Positions 17,842 to 26,928 are shown, counted from the stretch's first letter. The stretch: DNA of 44,461 nucleotides from Defluviitaleaceae bacterium (GCA_009780015.1 WRAW01000012.1:1-44461); one strand, 5' to 3'. Numbers and translations are program-made. Notes: generated from the letters alone by a model not told the origin.

Positions 17842-18543
17842 CTATCCGCCCAAGTACGCCTTGCGGACAGAGTCATCTTGCAAAAGCTCGGCGGCCGAAG
17901 CAGATGTAACAAGCCGCCCTGTTTCCAGCACATATCCTCGTTTGGCCACGCTAAGCGCCATATGCGCGTTTTGCTCCACCAGCAGAATTGTCACGCCGGA
18001 GCTGTTCAGTTCGCGGATAATTCCGAATATCTGCTCGACCAGGAGCGGAGCCAGCCCCATGGACGGCTCGTCCAGCATCAACAGCTTAGGCCGCGACATA
18101 AGCGCCCTCCCGATAGCCAACATCTGCTGCTCACCGCCGGACAGCGTTCCGGCGAACTGCTTCCGGCGCTCTTTAAGCCGAGGAAAGCGCTCGTACACCT
18201 GCTCTATCCTCTCATTCATCGTCGAGCCCGGCTGGGTGTAGTTGCCAATCTCCAGATTCTCTCGGACACTCATTTGCAGGAAGATGCGGCGGCCTTCCGG
18301 CACATGCGCAAGGCCGCGCGTTACTATGGAGTGCGACGCCGTATGCGAGATATCTTCCCCCGAAAACATTATACTACCGGTCTTGCTTCGCAGCAAGCCG
18401 GATATCGTCTTGAGTATCGTACTCTTTCCCGCGCCGTTGGCACCTATCAGCGTAACAACCTCTCCTTCGGCCACATCGAAGCTTATATCCTTAATAGCGT
18501 AGATGTTGCCGTAGTACACGTTCATGTTTGTGACACTAAGCAC
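17842..18543 (-). CDS. livF: Branched-chain amino acid ABC transporter ATP-binding protein LivF
   Basis: VLSVTNMNVYYGNIYAIKDISFDVAEGEVVTLIGANGAGKSTILKTISGLLR; TLSGGEQQMLAIGRALMSRPKLLMLDEPSMGLAP. The longer ORF extends to 18642 but the conserved start is the GTG at 18543. Confidence 0.9.
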   Translation of the reverse strand: MLSVTNMNVYYGNIYAIKDISFDVAEGEVVTLIGANGAGKSTILKTISGLLRSKTGSIMFSGEDISHTASHSIVTRGLAHVPEGRRIFLQMSVRENLEIGNYTQPGSTMNERIEQVYERFPRLKERRKQFAGTLSGGEQQMLAIGRALMSRPKLLMLDEPSMGLAPLLVEQIFGIIRELNSSGVTILLVEQNAHMALSVAKRGYVLETGRLVTSASAAELLQDDSVRKAYLGG

Positions 18544-19387
18544 TGTCTTCGCCTCCTGACTCAGAGTCAGACTGCCCCTTGCCCAAGTATGCCTCGACGA
18601 CCAGCGGATTCCTCTGGATTTCGGCAGGCGTGCCCTTGGCAATCAGCCTGCCGTAGTTCAGCACGCCGATACCCTCGCATATGCCCATTACCAGCTTCAT
18701 ATCGTGTTCGATAAGCAGTATCGCGATCTTAAATACCTTGTTGATCTTCTGGATATTCTCCATCAACTCTTCGGTTTCGGCGGGGTTCATACCGGCCGCG
18801 GGCTCGTCAAGCAACAGCACCTTGGGCGCGGTGGCCAGCGCGCGTACGATCTCCAGCCTTCGCTGCGCTCCATATGGCAGGCTTCCGGCTTTTTGATCTC
18901 CGATATCTTGCATGTCGAATATCTCAAGCAGCTCCAAGGCGCGCGAACGGGCAATCCTCTCCTCGCGCCAATACGACGGAAAGCGAAGAATCGCCTCACC
19001 CAAACCATAGCTAATCGAATTATGCAGGCCCACCAGCACATTTTCCGCCACAGTCATATTCTTAAACAGTCGAATATTTTGAAATGTACGCGCGAGTCCG
19101 GCTTTGTTAGCCTTTACGGAGTTCATGTCCTTGGTGTCGATGCCTTGCAAGTAGACAGAGCCTCGCGTGGGTTGGTACACCTTTGTCAGAAGGTTGAAAA
19201 TAGTAGTCTTTCCGGCTCCGTTTGGGCCAATCAGCCCGCATATCTCAGTCGGTCCAATCGTAATACAAAAATCATTAACAGCGGTAAGACCTCCGAAGTC
19301 GATACCAAGGTTTACGCACTCCATGATCGGGGCCTTGTACGCGTCGCGATGCGGCACAAATGGGGCTTTAGGATCACGCTTTCCCAT
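18536..19387 (-). CDS. livG: Branched-chain amino acid ABC transporter ATP-binding protein LivG
   Basis: FGGLTAVNDFCITIGPTEICGLIGPNGAGKTTIFNLLTKVYQPTRG; GLARTFQNIRLFKNMTVAENVLVG. Confidence 0.92.
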   Translation of the reverse strand: MGKRDPKAPFVPHRDAYKAPIMECVNLGIDFGGLTAVNDFCITIGPTEICGLIGPNGAGKTTIFNLLTKVYQPTRGSVYLQGIDTKDMNSVKANKAGLARTFQNIRLFKNMTVAENVLVGLHNSISYGLGEAILRFPSYWREERIARSRALELLEIFDMQDIGDQKAGSLPYGAQRRLEIVRALATAPKVLLLDEPAAGMNPAETEELMENIQKINKVFKIAILLIEHDMKLVMGICEGIGVLNYGRLIAKGTPAEIQRNPLVVEAYLGKGQSDSESGGEDSA

Positions 19388-20387
19388 GGTTCTTGCCCCC
19401 CTTATCCCGACCTAGCGACAACGCCTTACCGATCACCTTCTCCAGAATCCGGCTGAGCGAGAAATCATAGCTTCCCATCAATCCCGACGGCTTGAAGATC
19501 ATGACGATTATTAACATCAGCGAATAGATAATCATGCGGTAATCTGCCAGCGGCTGGAGCACAAACGGCAAGAACGTCAGCACGGCGGCGGCAACGACAG
19601 AGCCGAACATGGAGCCCAAACCACCAAGCACGACAATCATCAGAATGTTGATGCTGGTCATAAAATCGAAGTTAGCGGGAACCAGAATACCCAGGTTGCC
19701 CGCGAAGAGCGCTCCGGCGATGCCCGCGAAGAACGCCGACACCGCGAAAGCCATTACCTTGTAGTATGTTGTTTTTACACCGCAGCTTTCGGCCGCGATC
19801 TCATTTTCGCGTATTGACAGAATAGCCCTTCCGTGGCGGCTCTTCATGAGCGTATGTATTACGGCGCAAGAGATAATCACGCATATATACACCACTAAGA
19901 AGCTGGAGTGGCGCGGTATGTTAAGAAGCCCTCGCGCGCCGTATGTAATCGAGTCCAGGTTGGTCAGCACCACCCGGATGATCTCGCCGAATCCCAATGT
20001 AATGATGGCCAGGTAGTCGCCCCGCAGCCGCAGAGCAGGCACACCGATCAATATCCCAAATAAAGCGGCGACCACGCCGGCCAGCAGCAGCCCGACAACT
20101 ATCGAGAGAGTTTCGGGCAGAATATGAGCACGCCAAAACAGCGCTCCGGCGTAAGCTCCTACCGCCATAAATCCCGCGTGCCCTAAGGGAAGCTGGCCCA
20201 GGTAGCCCGTAACCAGGTTAAGCGACACCGCCAATATGATGAAGAACCCAACCTGTATGATAATGGCGTTTTGCGCGCGACCAAGGAGGCCGCTTTGCGT
20301 AATCGCGTTGCCCGCTATCAGAAACAGTATCAGAAGCGCCGTATTAATCCCGTAGCGTACCGGTGTTGGAATGGTAAACGCTTTCAT
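19374..20387 (-). CDS. livM: Branched-chain amino acid ABC transporter permease LivM
   Basis: LNLVTGYLGQLPLGHAGFMAVGAYAGAL; ALRLRGDYLAIITLGFGEIIRVVL. Confidence 0.92.
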   Translation of the reverse strand: MKAFTIPTPVRYGINTALLILFLIAGNAITQSGLLGRAQNAIIIQVGFFIILAVSLNLVTGYLGQLPLGHAGFMAVGAYAGALFWRAHILPETLSIVVGLLLAGVVAALFGILIGVPALRLRGDYLAIITLGFGEIIRVVLTNLDSITYGARGLLNIPRHSSFLVVYICVIISCAVIHTLMKSRHGRAILSIRENEIAAESCGVKTTYYKVMAFAVSAFFAGIAGALFAGNLGILVPANFDFMTSINILMIVVLGGLGSMFGSVVAAAVLTFLPFVLQPLADYRMIIYSLMLIIVMIFKPSGLMGSYDFSLSRILEKVIGKALSLGRDKGGKNHGKA

Positions 20388-20400
20388 GGCAGCCCTCCTC

Positions 20401-21279
20401 CTAGACTTTTTCCATAATGCTTCGACCCATAATTCCGGTCGGGCGAACCATAAGCACGCAGATCAGCACCATGAAAACCACGCCGTCTACCCAGCCGGAC
20501 AGTCCGACAGCGGTTACAAGCACCTCAAGCATTCCGATAGCATAACCGCCCAGCATCGCGCCGGGAATGGAGCCGATACCGCCAAACACCGCCGCAACGA
20601 ACGCCTTTAGCCCGAGCATCGCTCCCATGGTCGGGAACATGAGCGGATAACGGACGCTGTACATAAGCGCGCCGATACCGGCAAGCGCCGCGCCCACAGC
20701 AAACGTGAATGTAATGACGCTGTTTACATTAATACCCATAAGACGCGCGGCGTCCTGATCTTCGCTGACGGCGCGCATCGCCTTTCCAAGCCTTGTCCGC
20801 CGCACCAGGATTGTGAGTATCACCATCGAAATCAGCGACGTAAGGATTGTGATGATAGACGTGTACGCCACTTGCACGCTCCCAAGCGCAATTCCGCCCT
20901 GCGGGAGAAGCAAGTGCCCCGGAAACGAGCGCCCGGTTGCCGAGAAGAAATACTGAGCCAGGTTTTGGAGCAGAATCGACACGCCAATTGCCGTTATGAG
21001 CAGGGATAGCCTTGGCGCGAAACGCAACGGAGTATACGCAAGCTTCTCAATAACAATCGCCAGCACGGTACAGCCAGCCACGGTCAGCGCGGCGGCAATA
21101 AGCGGATGCTGCCCGAATGTAAGCGTAAACAACGCGATATACCCTCCAACCATTATAATGTCGCCATGGGCAAAGTTCAGCAGCTTGATTATACCGTACA
21201 CCATGCTGTACCCCAGGGCAACCAGGGCGTAGATGGAACCAAGCTGCAACCCGTTTATCAGTTGTGAGACAAATAACAT
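20401..21279 (-). CDS. livH: Branched-chain amino acid ABC transporter permease LivH
   Basis: QLINGLQLGSIYALVALGYSMVYGIIKLLNFAHGDIIMVGGY; FGGIGSIPGAMLGGYAIG. Likely start MLFVSQ within ORF 20401-21321. Confidence 0.92.
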   Translation of the reverse strand: MLFVSQLINGLQLGSIYALVALGYSMVYGIIKLLNFAHGDIIMVGGYIALFTLTFGQHPLIAAALTVAGCTVLAIVIEKLAYTPLRFAPRLSLLITAIGVSILLQNLAQYFFSATGRSFPGHLLLPQGGIALGSVQVAYTSIITILTSLISMVILTILVRRTRLGKAMRAVSEDQDAARLMGINVNSVITFTFAVGAALAGIGALMYSVRYPLMFPTMGAMLGLKAFVAAVFGGIGSIPGAMLGGYAIGMLEVLVTAVGLSGWVDGVVFMVLICVLMVRPTGIMGRSIMEKV

Positions 21280-21387
21280 ACCTTGCCTCCCCTCTCGTTT
21301 GGGTGAAGCTCGACGAAGCAATCCAACATCTGGATTGCTTCGTCGCCGCGTTCCCCTCTATGACGCGAAATTTCTATATAGTTATCC

Positions 21388-22659
21388 TTAGAAAGTACCC
21401 CAGAACCTTGCCTCACCATCTACTATCTGAATGATAAACGCAGTCTTCTGCGGGTTGTTGTACTGGTCAAACGTAATGTGTCCTGTTACGCCTTGAATGT
21501 CGGTCGCGGCCATGTGCGCGATTATAGACGACTTAAACTCGTCTGTGTCCGGCACAAAACCGTCTGCCAGCGCCATTTCTATGGCGTTGATAAGGATCAT
21601 CGCGGCGTCATATGCCTGGGCTGCGAACATGTTCGGCTGATGTCCAAATTCCGCCACAAAATCGTTGATGAAGTTTTGCACCAGCGGAGATTCGTCCTCT
21701 ACGGTAAAGCCCGTCAGGTAGAACGAACCCTCTATGCTGGAAGGGTCTGCTATGGCTTCCAGTGCCGCGCCCCAGCCATCCGCGCCGAGCATCACCGTGT
21801 CAAGCCCGGCGGCCACGCTCTGCGGGCCGATAAGCGCTATGTGCTGGTGATACGCGGGTATGAACAGCACGTCGGGGTTAGCGGCGGCAATATTGGTAAG
21901 CTGCCCAACATAGTCCATCGCCTCGTTGGCGAACACCTCTACGGCTACAATCTCAAGGCCAAGTTCTCCGGCGCGCACGGTAAACGCGTCCGTCAAACCG
22001 ATAGAGTAGTCGATCTCATTGCTGAACAGTATCGCGGCAGTCTGCGCGCCCAATACTTCCACAGCGAACTCAGCCATCTTCGTGCCTTGGAACGGATCGA
22101 TGAAGCACGAGCGAAACATATTTGTCCAGACATTGCCGGTAGCCGCATCCACCGTAACATTGGCATGCGTAGACGTAGCGGTAATCATGGGCATGTTGTC
22201 CGCGAACGCCTCAGGTACTACAGCCATCGTGGGAGCGCTTGTTACGCTTCCGATCAGCGCATTAATACCCTGGTCAAACAGCCAGTGATAGCCGACGATT
22301 GCATTAGCCGGGTCGCCTTCTTCGTCAAAATCCACGGTTCTGATCTGCAAGCCGCCCCGCGCGTTAAACTGGTCTATGTACAGCATCGCTCCGTTGCGCT
22401 TGGCTACGCCAAACTGCGCCACAGCTCCCGTCCAGGGGCCCAGAAGCCCAATCAAAACTTCGTCCACGGCTTCCGCTGGAGCATCACCTCCGCCTTGCTC
22501 CGTTGCCGCCGGAGCTTGAGCCGGAGCCGTATCCGCAGCTTGCGGCGCTTGATCCTGCCCTCCGGCCGCACAGCCCGCAAGCAGAGCCGCCGCAAGAGCA
22601 ATACCCGCCGCACGCGCAAATAATCCATGTCTTTTTAACATATAACCCCTCCGTTTCAC
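21388..22659 (-). CDS. Branched-chain amino acid ABC transporter substrate-binding protein (LivJ/LivK type)
   Basis: Lipobox LLAGCAAGG; IGLLGPWTGAVAQFGVAKRNGAMLYIDQFNARGG; first gene of the liv operon. Confidence 0.88.
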   Translation of the reverse strand: MKRRGYMLKRHGLFARAAGIALAAALLAGCAAGGQDQAPQAADTAPAQAPAATEQGGGDAPAEAVDEVLIGLLGPWTGAVAQFGVAKRNGAMLYIDQFNARGGLQIRTVDFDEEGDPANAIVGYHWLFDQGINALIGSVTSAPTMAVVPEAFADNMPMITATSTHANVTVDAATGNVWTNMFRSCFIDPFQGTKMAEFAVEVLGAQTAAILFSNEIDYSIGLTDAFTVRAGELGLEIVAVEVFANEAMDYVGQLTNIAAANPDVLFIPAYHQHIALIGPQSVAAGLDTVMLGADGWGAALEAIADPSSIEGSFYLTGFTVEDESPLVQNFINDFVAEFGHQPNMFAAQAYDAAMILINAIEMALADGFVPDTDEFKSSIIAHMAATDIQGVTGHITFDQYNNPQKTAFIIQIVDGEARFWGTF

Positions 22660-22703
22660 TATAACCTGGCGTTTTACAACGCTGACAAAATTATATAGAG
22701 GTA

Positions 22704-22732
22704 ATTATATTTACTCTTGTGCAAAATGTCAA
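22704..22732 (-). promoter_or_regulatory. liv operon promoter
   Basis: Minus strand TTGACA-N17-TATAAT; spacer contains TTTTGCACAA, repeated at 22791-22813. Confidence 0.65.
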
Positions 22733-22960
22733 TTGTATTATAGACTTGTGATCTTTAGTGAATTAGCATTGCCATCGTCAATCTTCGTCATTTTGTACAA
22801 CAATTGTGCAAAACACATCTATGGCTTCATAAACTAAACAGCCTTCTTTCTCAATCTTTCTCAATCCAAATACAACTTGACGCATTTTTATATATCTATA
22901 GACGTAATAATTTTGTCACATAGAAAAACACGGCGACATTACGTAAGCCGTGCTTTGATA

Positions 22961-23125
22961 TATAGCTGTTCCACATGAAAACCATCCCATCAAACTTGCC
23001 TTTTTTCCGTAATGCGTCTGTCAGCTCCGCCTAGCGTGCCTTTAGGCACGGCGTCGTTGTCGCTTCCTAGCCTTACGAAAAAAATCCTGCGTTTGTTGGG
23101 ATGGTTTTCATGTGGAACAGCTATA
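22961..23125. repeat. Hairpin-rich TA-flanked inverted-repeat element, copy B
   Basis: 34/35-nt inverted terminal arms TATAGCTGTTCCACATGAAAACCATCCCA(T/A)CAAAC; interior hairpin CGTGCCTTTAGGCACG. Confidence 0.85.
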
Positions 23126-23126
23126 T

Positions 23127-23981
23127 TTACAGGAAGAAATTTTTCAGATTGGCGTTCTGATCTATGAACGGCGCTATCCTGCCGCCGTTGGCGCTCATGA
23201 GGGTGGTAACACCCGGCCCATGCCCCGGTGATACACAGTCGCTATGTACTATCACGCCGATAGTGACGGCATTCTGCCTGTATGTTCTGCCGTAACGGGT
23301 GTCGGCATCCAAAATTGCGACAATGTCTCCGAAGCGAAGCTCTGAAAGACCGTATTCCTCCGAGATCGCCGCGTCGAACAAAGTGACGTCGTAATCTCCG
23401 TTTGCCGACGGAAGCGCTCCCAGGCCGGAGCCCATCACAGATGCCGGCATGGTCTTGGCTACTCCGACCTTGAGCGCGCCACCTTCCTCGCGTACATTCA
23501 TCTTCTCGATCAACGCCGGACTCATGCTTCGCAGTACTACGTCGGGGTAGTCCGTAAGCGCCATACCCTGGCCGCAACCCTTCACGAGTATCTTATCGTC
23601 GATAGCCATTTTCTCCAACGTCTCATCGTCGAAGTAGATCATAAGATGTTCTATCCCGCCGTGCTTGCCTATTACAATCCCGCGCGCGCCCTTGGCGTCG
23701 CCGGACACGACGACGGCTTCGTTGCCTATGCACGAATATATGGTATAGGCTCTGTTCATATGCTCGTCCGTATTCTTAGAAGACACGCCCGACTCGATAT
23801 GGTCGCCGGCCCAGCCGCACACGTGGTCGCCCAGCTTCACATTGTAAGTTATCCCGCCTGTCCCGGGAAAGTAGTGCACTCGCCCTTCCGTATCAATCCT
23901 GGGCGAAGGCCGAAACATTGGGTGGGCGACCTGCCCCTGTACCGATATTATCGGCAAGCGATCCTTGTTCGTTTTCAACAT
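23127..23981 (-). CDS. DUF4438-like protein
   Basis: GQVAHPMFRPSPRIDTEGRVHYFPGTGGITYNVKLGDHVCGWAGDHIESGVS and DCVSPGHGPGVTTLMS resemble the DUF4438 family. Confidence 0.7.
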   Translation of the reverse strand: MLKTNKDRLPIISVQGQVAHPMFRPSPRIDTEGRVHYFPGTGGITYNVKLGDHVCGWAGDHIESGVSSKNTDEHMNRAYTIYSCIGNEAVVVSGDAKGARGIVIGKHGGIEHLMIYFDDETLEKMAIDDKILVKGCGQGMALTDYPDVVLRSMSPALIEKMNVREEGGALKVGVAKTMPASVMGSGLGALPSANGDYDVTLFDAAISEEYGLSELRFGDIVAILDADTRYGRTYRQNAVTIGVIVHSDCVSPGHGPGVTTLMSANGGRIAPFIDQNANLKNFFL

Positions 23982-24035
23982 ATTTGATCTCCTTTCATAT
24001 GTACAAGGGTTCGGGAATCGCCTCCCGAACCCTCA

Positions 24036-24202
24036 TTAGACCTTTTGCGTAACTGGTGAATGCCGGATTTGCGCTGCAATTTTTCGTCAGGCTAGGAGCT
24101 GACGACACCGCGAACCTTGTGGTTCGCAAGGAGGAAGCGACGACGCCTGGCGAGAAATTGACCGCAAAGACGGCGTTCGACAGTTACGCAAGAGGTCTAT
24201 TA
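24036..24202. repeat. Hairpin-rich TA-flanked inverted-repeat element, copy C
   Basis: TAGACCTTTTGCGTAACTG...CAGTTACGCAAGAGGTCTA; interior GCGAACC-TTGT-GGTTCGC and TTTTTCGTCAGGCTAGGA shared with copy B (reverse complement). Confidence 0.8.
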
Positions 24203-24208
24203 TAACGG

Positions 24209-25672
24209 CTAGTTTAAATGCCTTCTGAACGACCACAGCTCATTCTCAATGAAGCTCCTGTCGGTAGAGGAAGTTGTTATATTGAGTCTCCAGGAAACGC
24301 TGACGCTTCTATCCGATCTGTTTCCACGTACCACGAAGAATGCCGGGGTGCGCAAATCCTGGTTGTGGCCTGCGTATCTTCCAATCCAGTTTACGTCGCC
24401 TACATTGCTCGCATAAAACATTGGCACGTTTTCCCTTCTGGCAGCCTCTTCCACCATGCTGCGAACATTGGTCAGGTTCGGATCATTGGTTGAATAGACG
24501 AAGACCGCGAAACTGTCATGGTTGCTGTACCAGCTTTGCGTCTGCGCAAGGTTAATCCTGTTCCAGGAGAAGGTGTCGGCCGCGACGTTACCGGGCAGCG
24601 GACTTGGAGAGGGACTCGGAGATGCTCCCGGGCTTGGAGACGGACTTGGCGACGCTCCGGGGCTCGGAGACGGAGACGGTGTAGGCGTAGCTCCCGGCAG
24701 TCTTGGGCTCGTCAGGGCAATATTCTGGAACATGTCGACAAGCTCACCCTGGTTGGACAGGTTGGTGACGACATAGTCCTGCTGGCCCGCGAATGAAAAC
24801 ACCACAAGCGGCATATCGCTCCTGTTGGCGTCATCCAGCTCCCAAATCCATGTGGCGATATCCGGGCTTGAAAAACGCCCGCTGGCGTTGCTGACATCGA
24901 AACCGTGAACCCTGAACTCTCCCGTTGCAGCCGCGTCGATCACCCTCAGTACGTCTGCGCGGTGGGCTTGGTTGTTTCCGTCAAACACGACCACAGCAAA
25001 CTTGACCCTGCTGGTGTGCATGTTTTGAAGCGTATTACCCGATATTTCCATGTAGAAATCACTGTTTGGTATGAAGTTCCCTGCGGCCGGTGCGGGCGTA
25101 GCGGCCGCCGTGCCTCCGCCGTCGGTTGCCGTTCCGGTTGTCGGTGGCGTAAGTCCCGGGAATCCCGGAGTTTGCGCCGCCGATGAGATCATTACGGTTC
25201 TGGTCGCAGCATCCCATTGGGGCTGATTGATACCGAAAGCATAGGTAATAGCGTGCAACGGAAACAGCGCCCTTTCGTCAACTATGACCGGCGGCGACTG
25301 CAGTTGCAGTTGTTCGGCGGAGGTGGCTGTCATCTCACCGCCCTCGAGTGTGATTGTACCGTAGATCATCGTATCCCAGTCTATGCGCAGAGTCGCGTAG
25401 CGGTTGCCGCTGGTCAGCAGCACGCTGTTTGTGCTTGCGTCCCAATGTACCTCCGCGTCAAGCGCCTCACCCAGTTCACGCACCGGAACCATAGTCCTGT
25501 CATTAATTATCTGCGGCTGTACATACGTGAACGAGACAAACTGTCCGTCCAATATTACCGTTATCCTTTCCTCGGCCAGCGCGGAGCGCGTCAGCGCCGT
25601 CCCGCTTGCAAGCAGCACACCCGCCATAGCGAGCGCCATAAAACGTTTGCGTAACTTCATTTCGTCGATCAA
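24209..25672 (-). CDS. Copper amine oxidase N-terminal domain-like (stalk) surface protein with Ser/Pro/Gly-Ala linker
   Basis: ITVILDGQFVSFTYVQPQIINDRTMVPVRELGEALDAEVHWDASTNSVLLTSGNRYATLRI...; PSPSPSPGASPSPSPSPGASPSPSPSP linker. Confidence 0.8.
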   Translation of the reverse strand: MIDEMKLRKRFMALAMAGVLLASGTALTRSALAEERITVILDGQFVSFTYVQPQIINDRTMVPVRELGEALDAEVHWDASTNSVLLTSGNRYATLRIDWDTMIYGTITLEGGEMTATSAEQLQLQSPPVIVDERALFPLHAITYAFGINQPQWDAATRTVMISSAAQTPGFPGLTPPTTGTATDGGGTAAATPAPAAGNFIPNSDFYMEISGNTLQNMHTSRVKFAVVVFDGNNQAHRADVLRVIDAAATGEFRVHGFDVSNASGRFSSPDIATWIWELDDANRSDMPLVVFSFAGQQDYVVTNLSNQGELVDMFQNIALTSPRLPGATPTPSPSPSPGASPSPSPSPGASPSPSPSPLPGNVAADTFSWNRINLAQTQSWYSNHDSFAVFVYSTNDPNLTNVRSMVEEAARRENVPMFYASNVGDVNWIGRYAGHNQDLRTPAFFVVRGNRSDRSVSVSWRLNITTSSTDRSFIENELWSFRRHLN

Positions 25673-25832
25673 ACTCCTTTCGGAAAGCTATAGCTCCAAG
25701 AATCTGCTTTCAAGTACAGTGAAATGACTTTAATTTGATAACAATCCTTTGCTTAGTAATCTCACTATATAAATTTATTCTACCATATTCTATTCATGCC
25801 TGTCCACTTTATGTATGCGACAAATTGCAAAA

Positions 25833-25870
25833 ATCTTCTTGGGAGCCGCACCACGCAACCCCAAGAAGAT
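25833..25870. repeat. Perfect 11-bp inverted repeat upstream of element D
   Basis: ATCTTCTTGGG (25833-25843) ... CCCAAGAAGAT (25860-25870). Confidence 0.55.
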
Positions 25871-25945
25871 CAATGCTTCGACGGCATACCTCACGCATGA
25901 CGCGGGTCAAGCCCGCAATGGCAGCAAGAAGTCGAATATATTTAC

Positions 25946-26212
25946 TAAGAGCCTATCCAACAATAAACGGCTTCACGCTTTTTTGGCTTTTTGCCGCATT
26001 GCGTCGTCAGCTACTCCGCCCGCGCTGGCGCTTCGGATGCTAAACGTGTGCCACCGGCACACAGCATCCTTTGCGAACCACTGCGGGTTCGCTCAGTCCA
26101 CCCCACGAAGCCAAAACCGGGCTTCGCGGGGACCCCGGGCGTCGCAGCTTCCTAGCACTACGACAAAAATCTCAAAAAATCGTTTCGCCGTTATTGTTGG
26201 ATAGGCTCTTAT
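25946..26212. repeat. Hairpin-rich TA-flanked inverted-repeat element, copy D (composite, longest)
   Basis: TAAGAGCCTATCCAACAATAAACGG...CCGTTATTGTTGGATAGGCTCTTA; three internal hairpin modules shared separately with copies E, C and A. Confidence 0.85.
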
Positions 26213-26217
26213 AATAT

Positions 26218-26772
26218 TTATACACGTTTGTCAAGTATTATATTGTTTTTCGCCAAGGCAAACTTAATGCTTCTGCCTATTGCCGGGAGCAGAATAATCC
26301 TGAGTACGGCCGATGGTATGAAGGGAAGCACGGCAACGGCAAATGCGGTCTGTAAGCCGGCGGTGGTAATAAGGCTGAAATAGAGCATACCCGCGGCGAA
26401 GTTGATTACCGTTCCGGCGATAAGTCCGCACACCAGCCGGGAAACCGAACCCTTGCCCTCGCCGATGCCGGCGGTCAGAGCCATAAGCGGGAACGAAAGT
26501 ATAAACCCGCCCGTAGGCCCCGCGATGATTCCAAGGCCGCCGGAAAAACCTGCGAACACAGGAGCTCCGACCGCGCCAAGCAGCACGTATACAAGCGTCG
26601 CCAAAGTACCGTTCTTGGCTCCCAGCACAATACCTGCAAGCGATATCGCCCAGGTCTGAAGCGTCATAGGCACGCCGCCCGGCATTGGTATGGCAATCTG
26701 CGCACATACAGCAGTGACGGTTACAAATAATGATATGTGCAAGAGTTCACGGATTGAGATGCTGCGATTCAT
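26218..26772 (-). CDS. bioY: BioY family biotin transporter (ECF S component)
   Basis: IAIPMPGGVPMTLQTWAISLAGIVLGAKNGTLATLVYVLLGAVGAPVFAGFSGGLGIIAGPTGGFILSFPLMA. Confidence 0.93.
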   Translation of the reverse strand: MNRSISIRELLHISLFVTVTAVCAQIAIPMPGGVPMTLQTWAISLAGIVLGAKNGTLATLVYVLLGAVGAPVFAGFSGGLGIIAGPTGGFILSFPLMALTAGIGEGKGSVSRLVCGLIAGTVINFAAGMLYFSLITTAGLQTAFAVAVLPFIPSAVLRIILLPAIGRSIKFALAKNNIILDKRV

Positions 26773-26786
26773 ACATAGTCTCCATC

Positions 26787-26836
26787 AAATAAAAGCGGGC
26801 AGATTTGCCGCCAAGCGACGGAACTGCCCGCTTTAT
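26787..26836 (-). terminator. Intrinsic terminator between the WxL-type gene and bioY
   Basis: Minus strand AAAGCGGGCAG...CTGCCCGCTTTTATTT. Confidence 0.7.
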
Positions 26837-26928
26837 TATTGTGCCTGTCAAAGATTTTAGCAACCTATATTTAATTTACCACCTCGGGGGAGCATCAACA
26901 TCATCACTGATTACATAATACCCACCCA

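Noticed and set aside
21478-22623. 381-aa plus-strand ORF opposite the liv substrate-binding gene
   Set aside because: Antisense to a well-supported CDS; translation is low-similarity Arg/Gly/His-rich with no domain signature.
22961-26212. Elements B, C and D considered as integron attC sites because they are structured and lie just after stop codons
   Set aside because: No consistent RYYYAAC/GTTRRRY core sites, no integron integrase in view, and host genes are ordinary operonic genes rather than cassette-like.
26773-26900. BirA operator or riboswitch upstream of bioY
   Set aside because: Only an intrinsic terminator was found; no convincing BirA-type dyad (TTGTNAACC-N14-16-GGTTNACAA).
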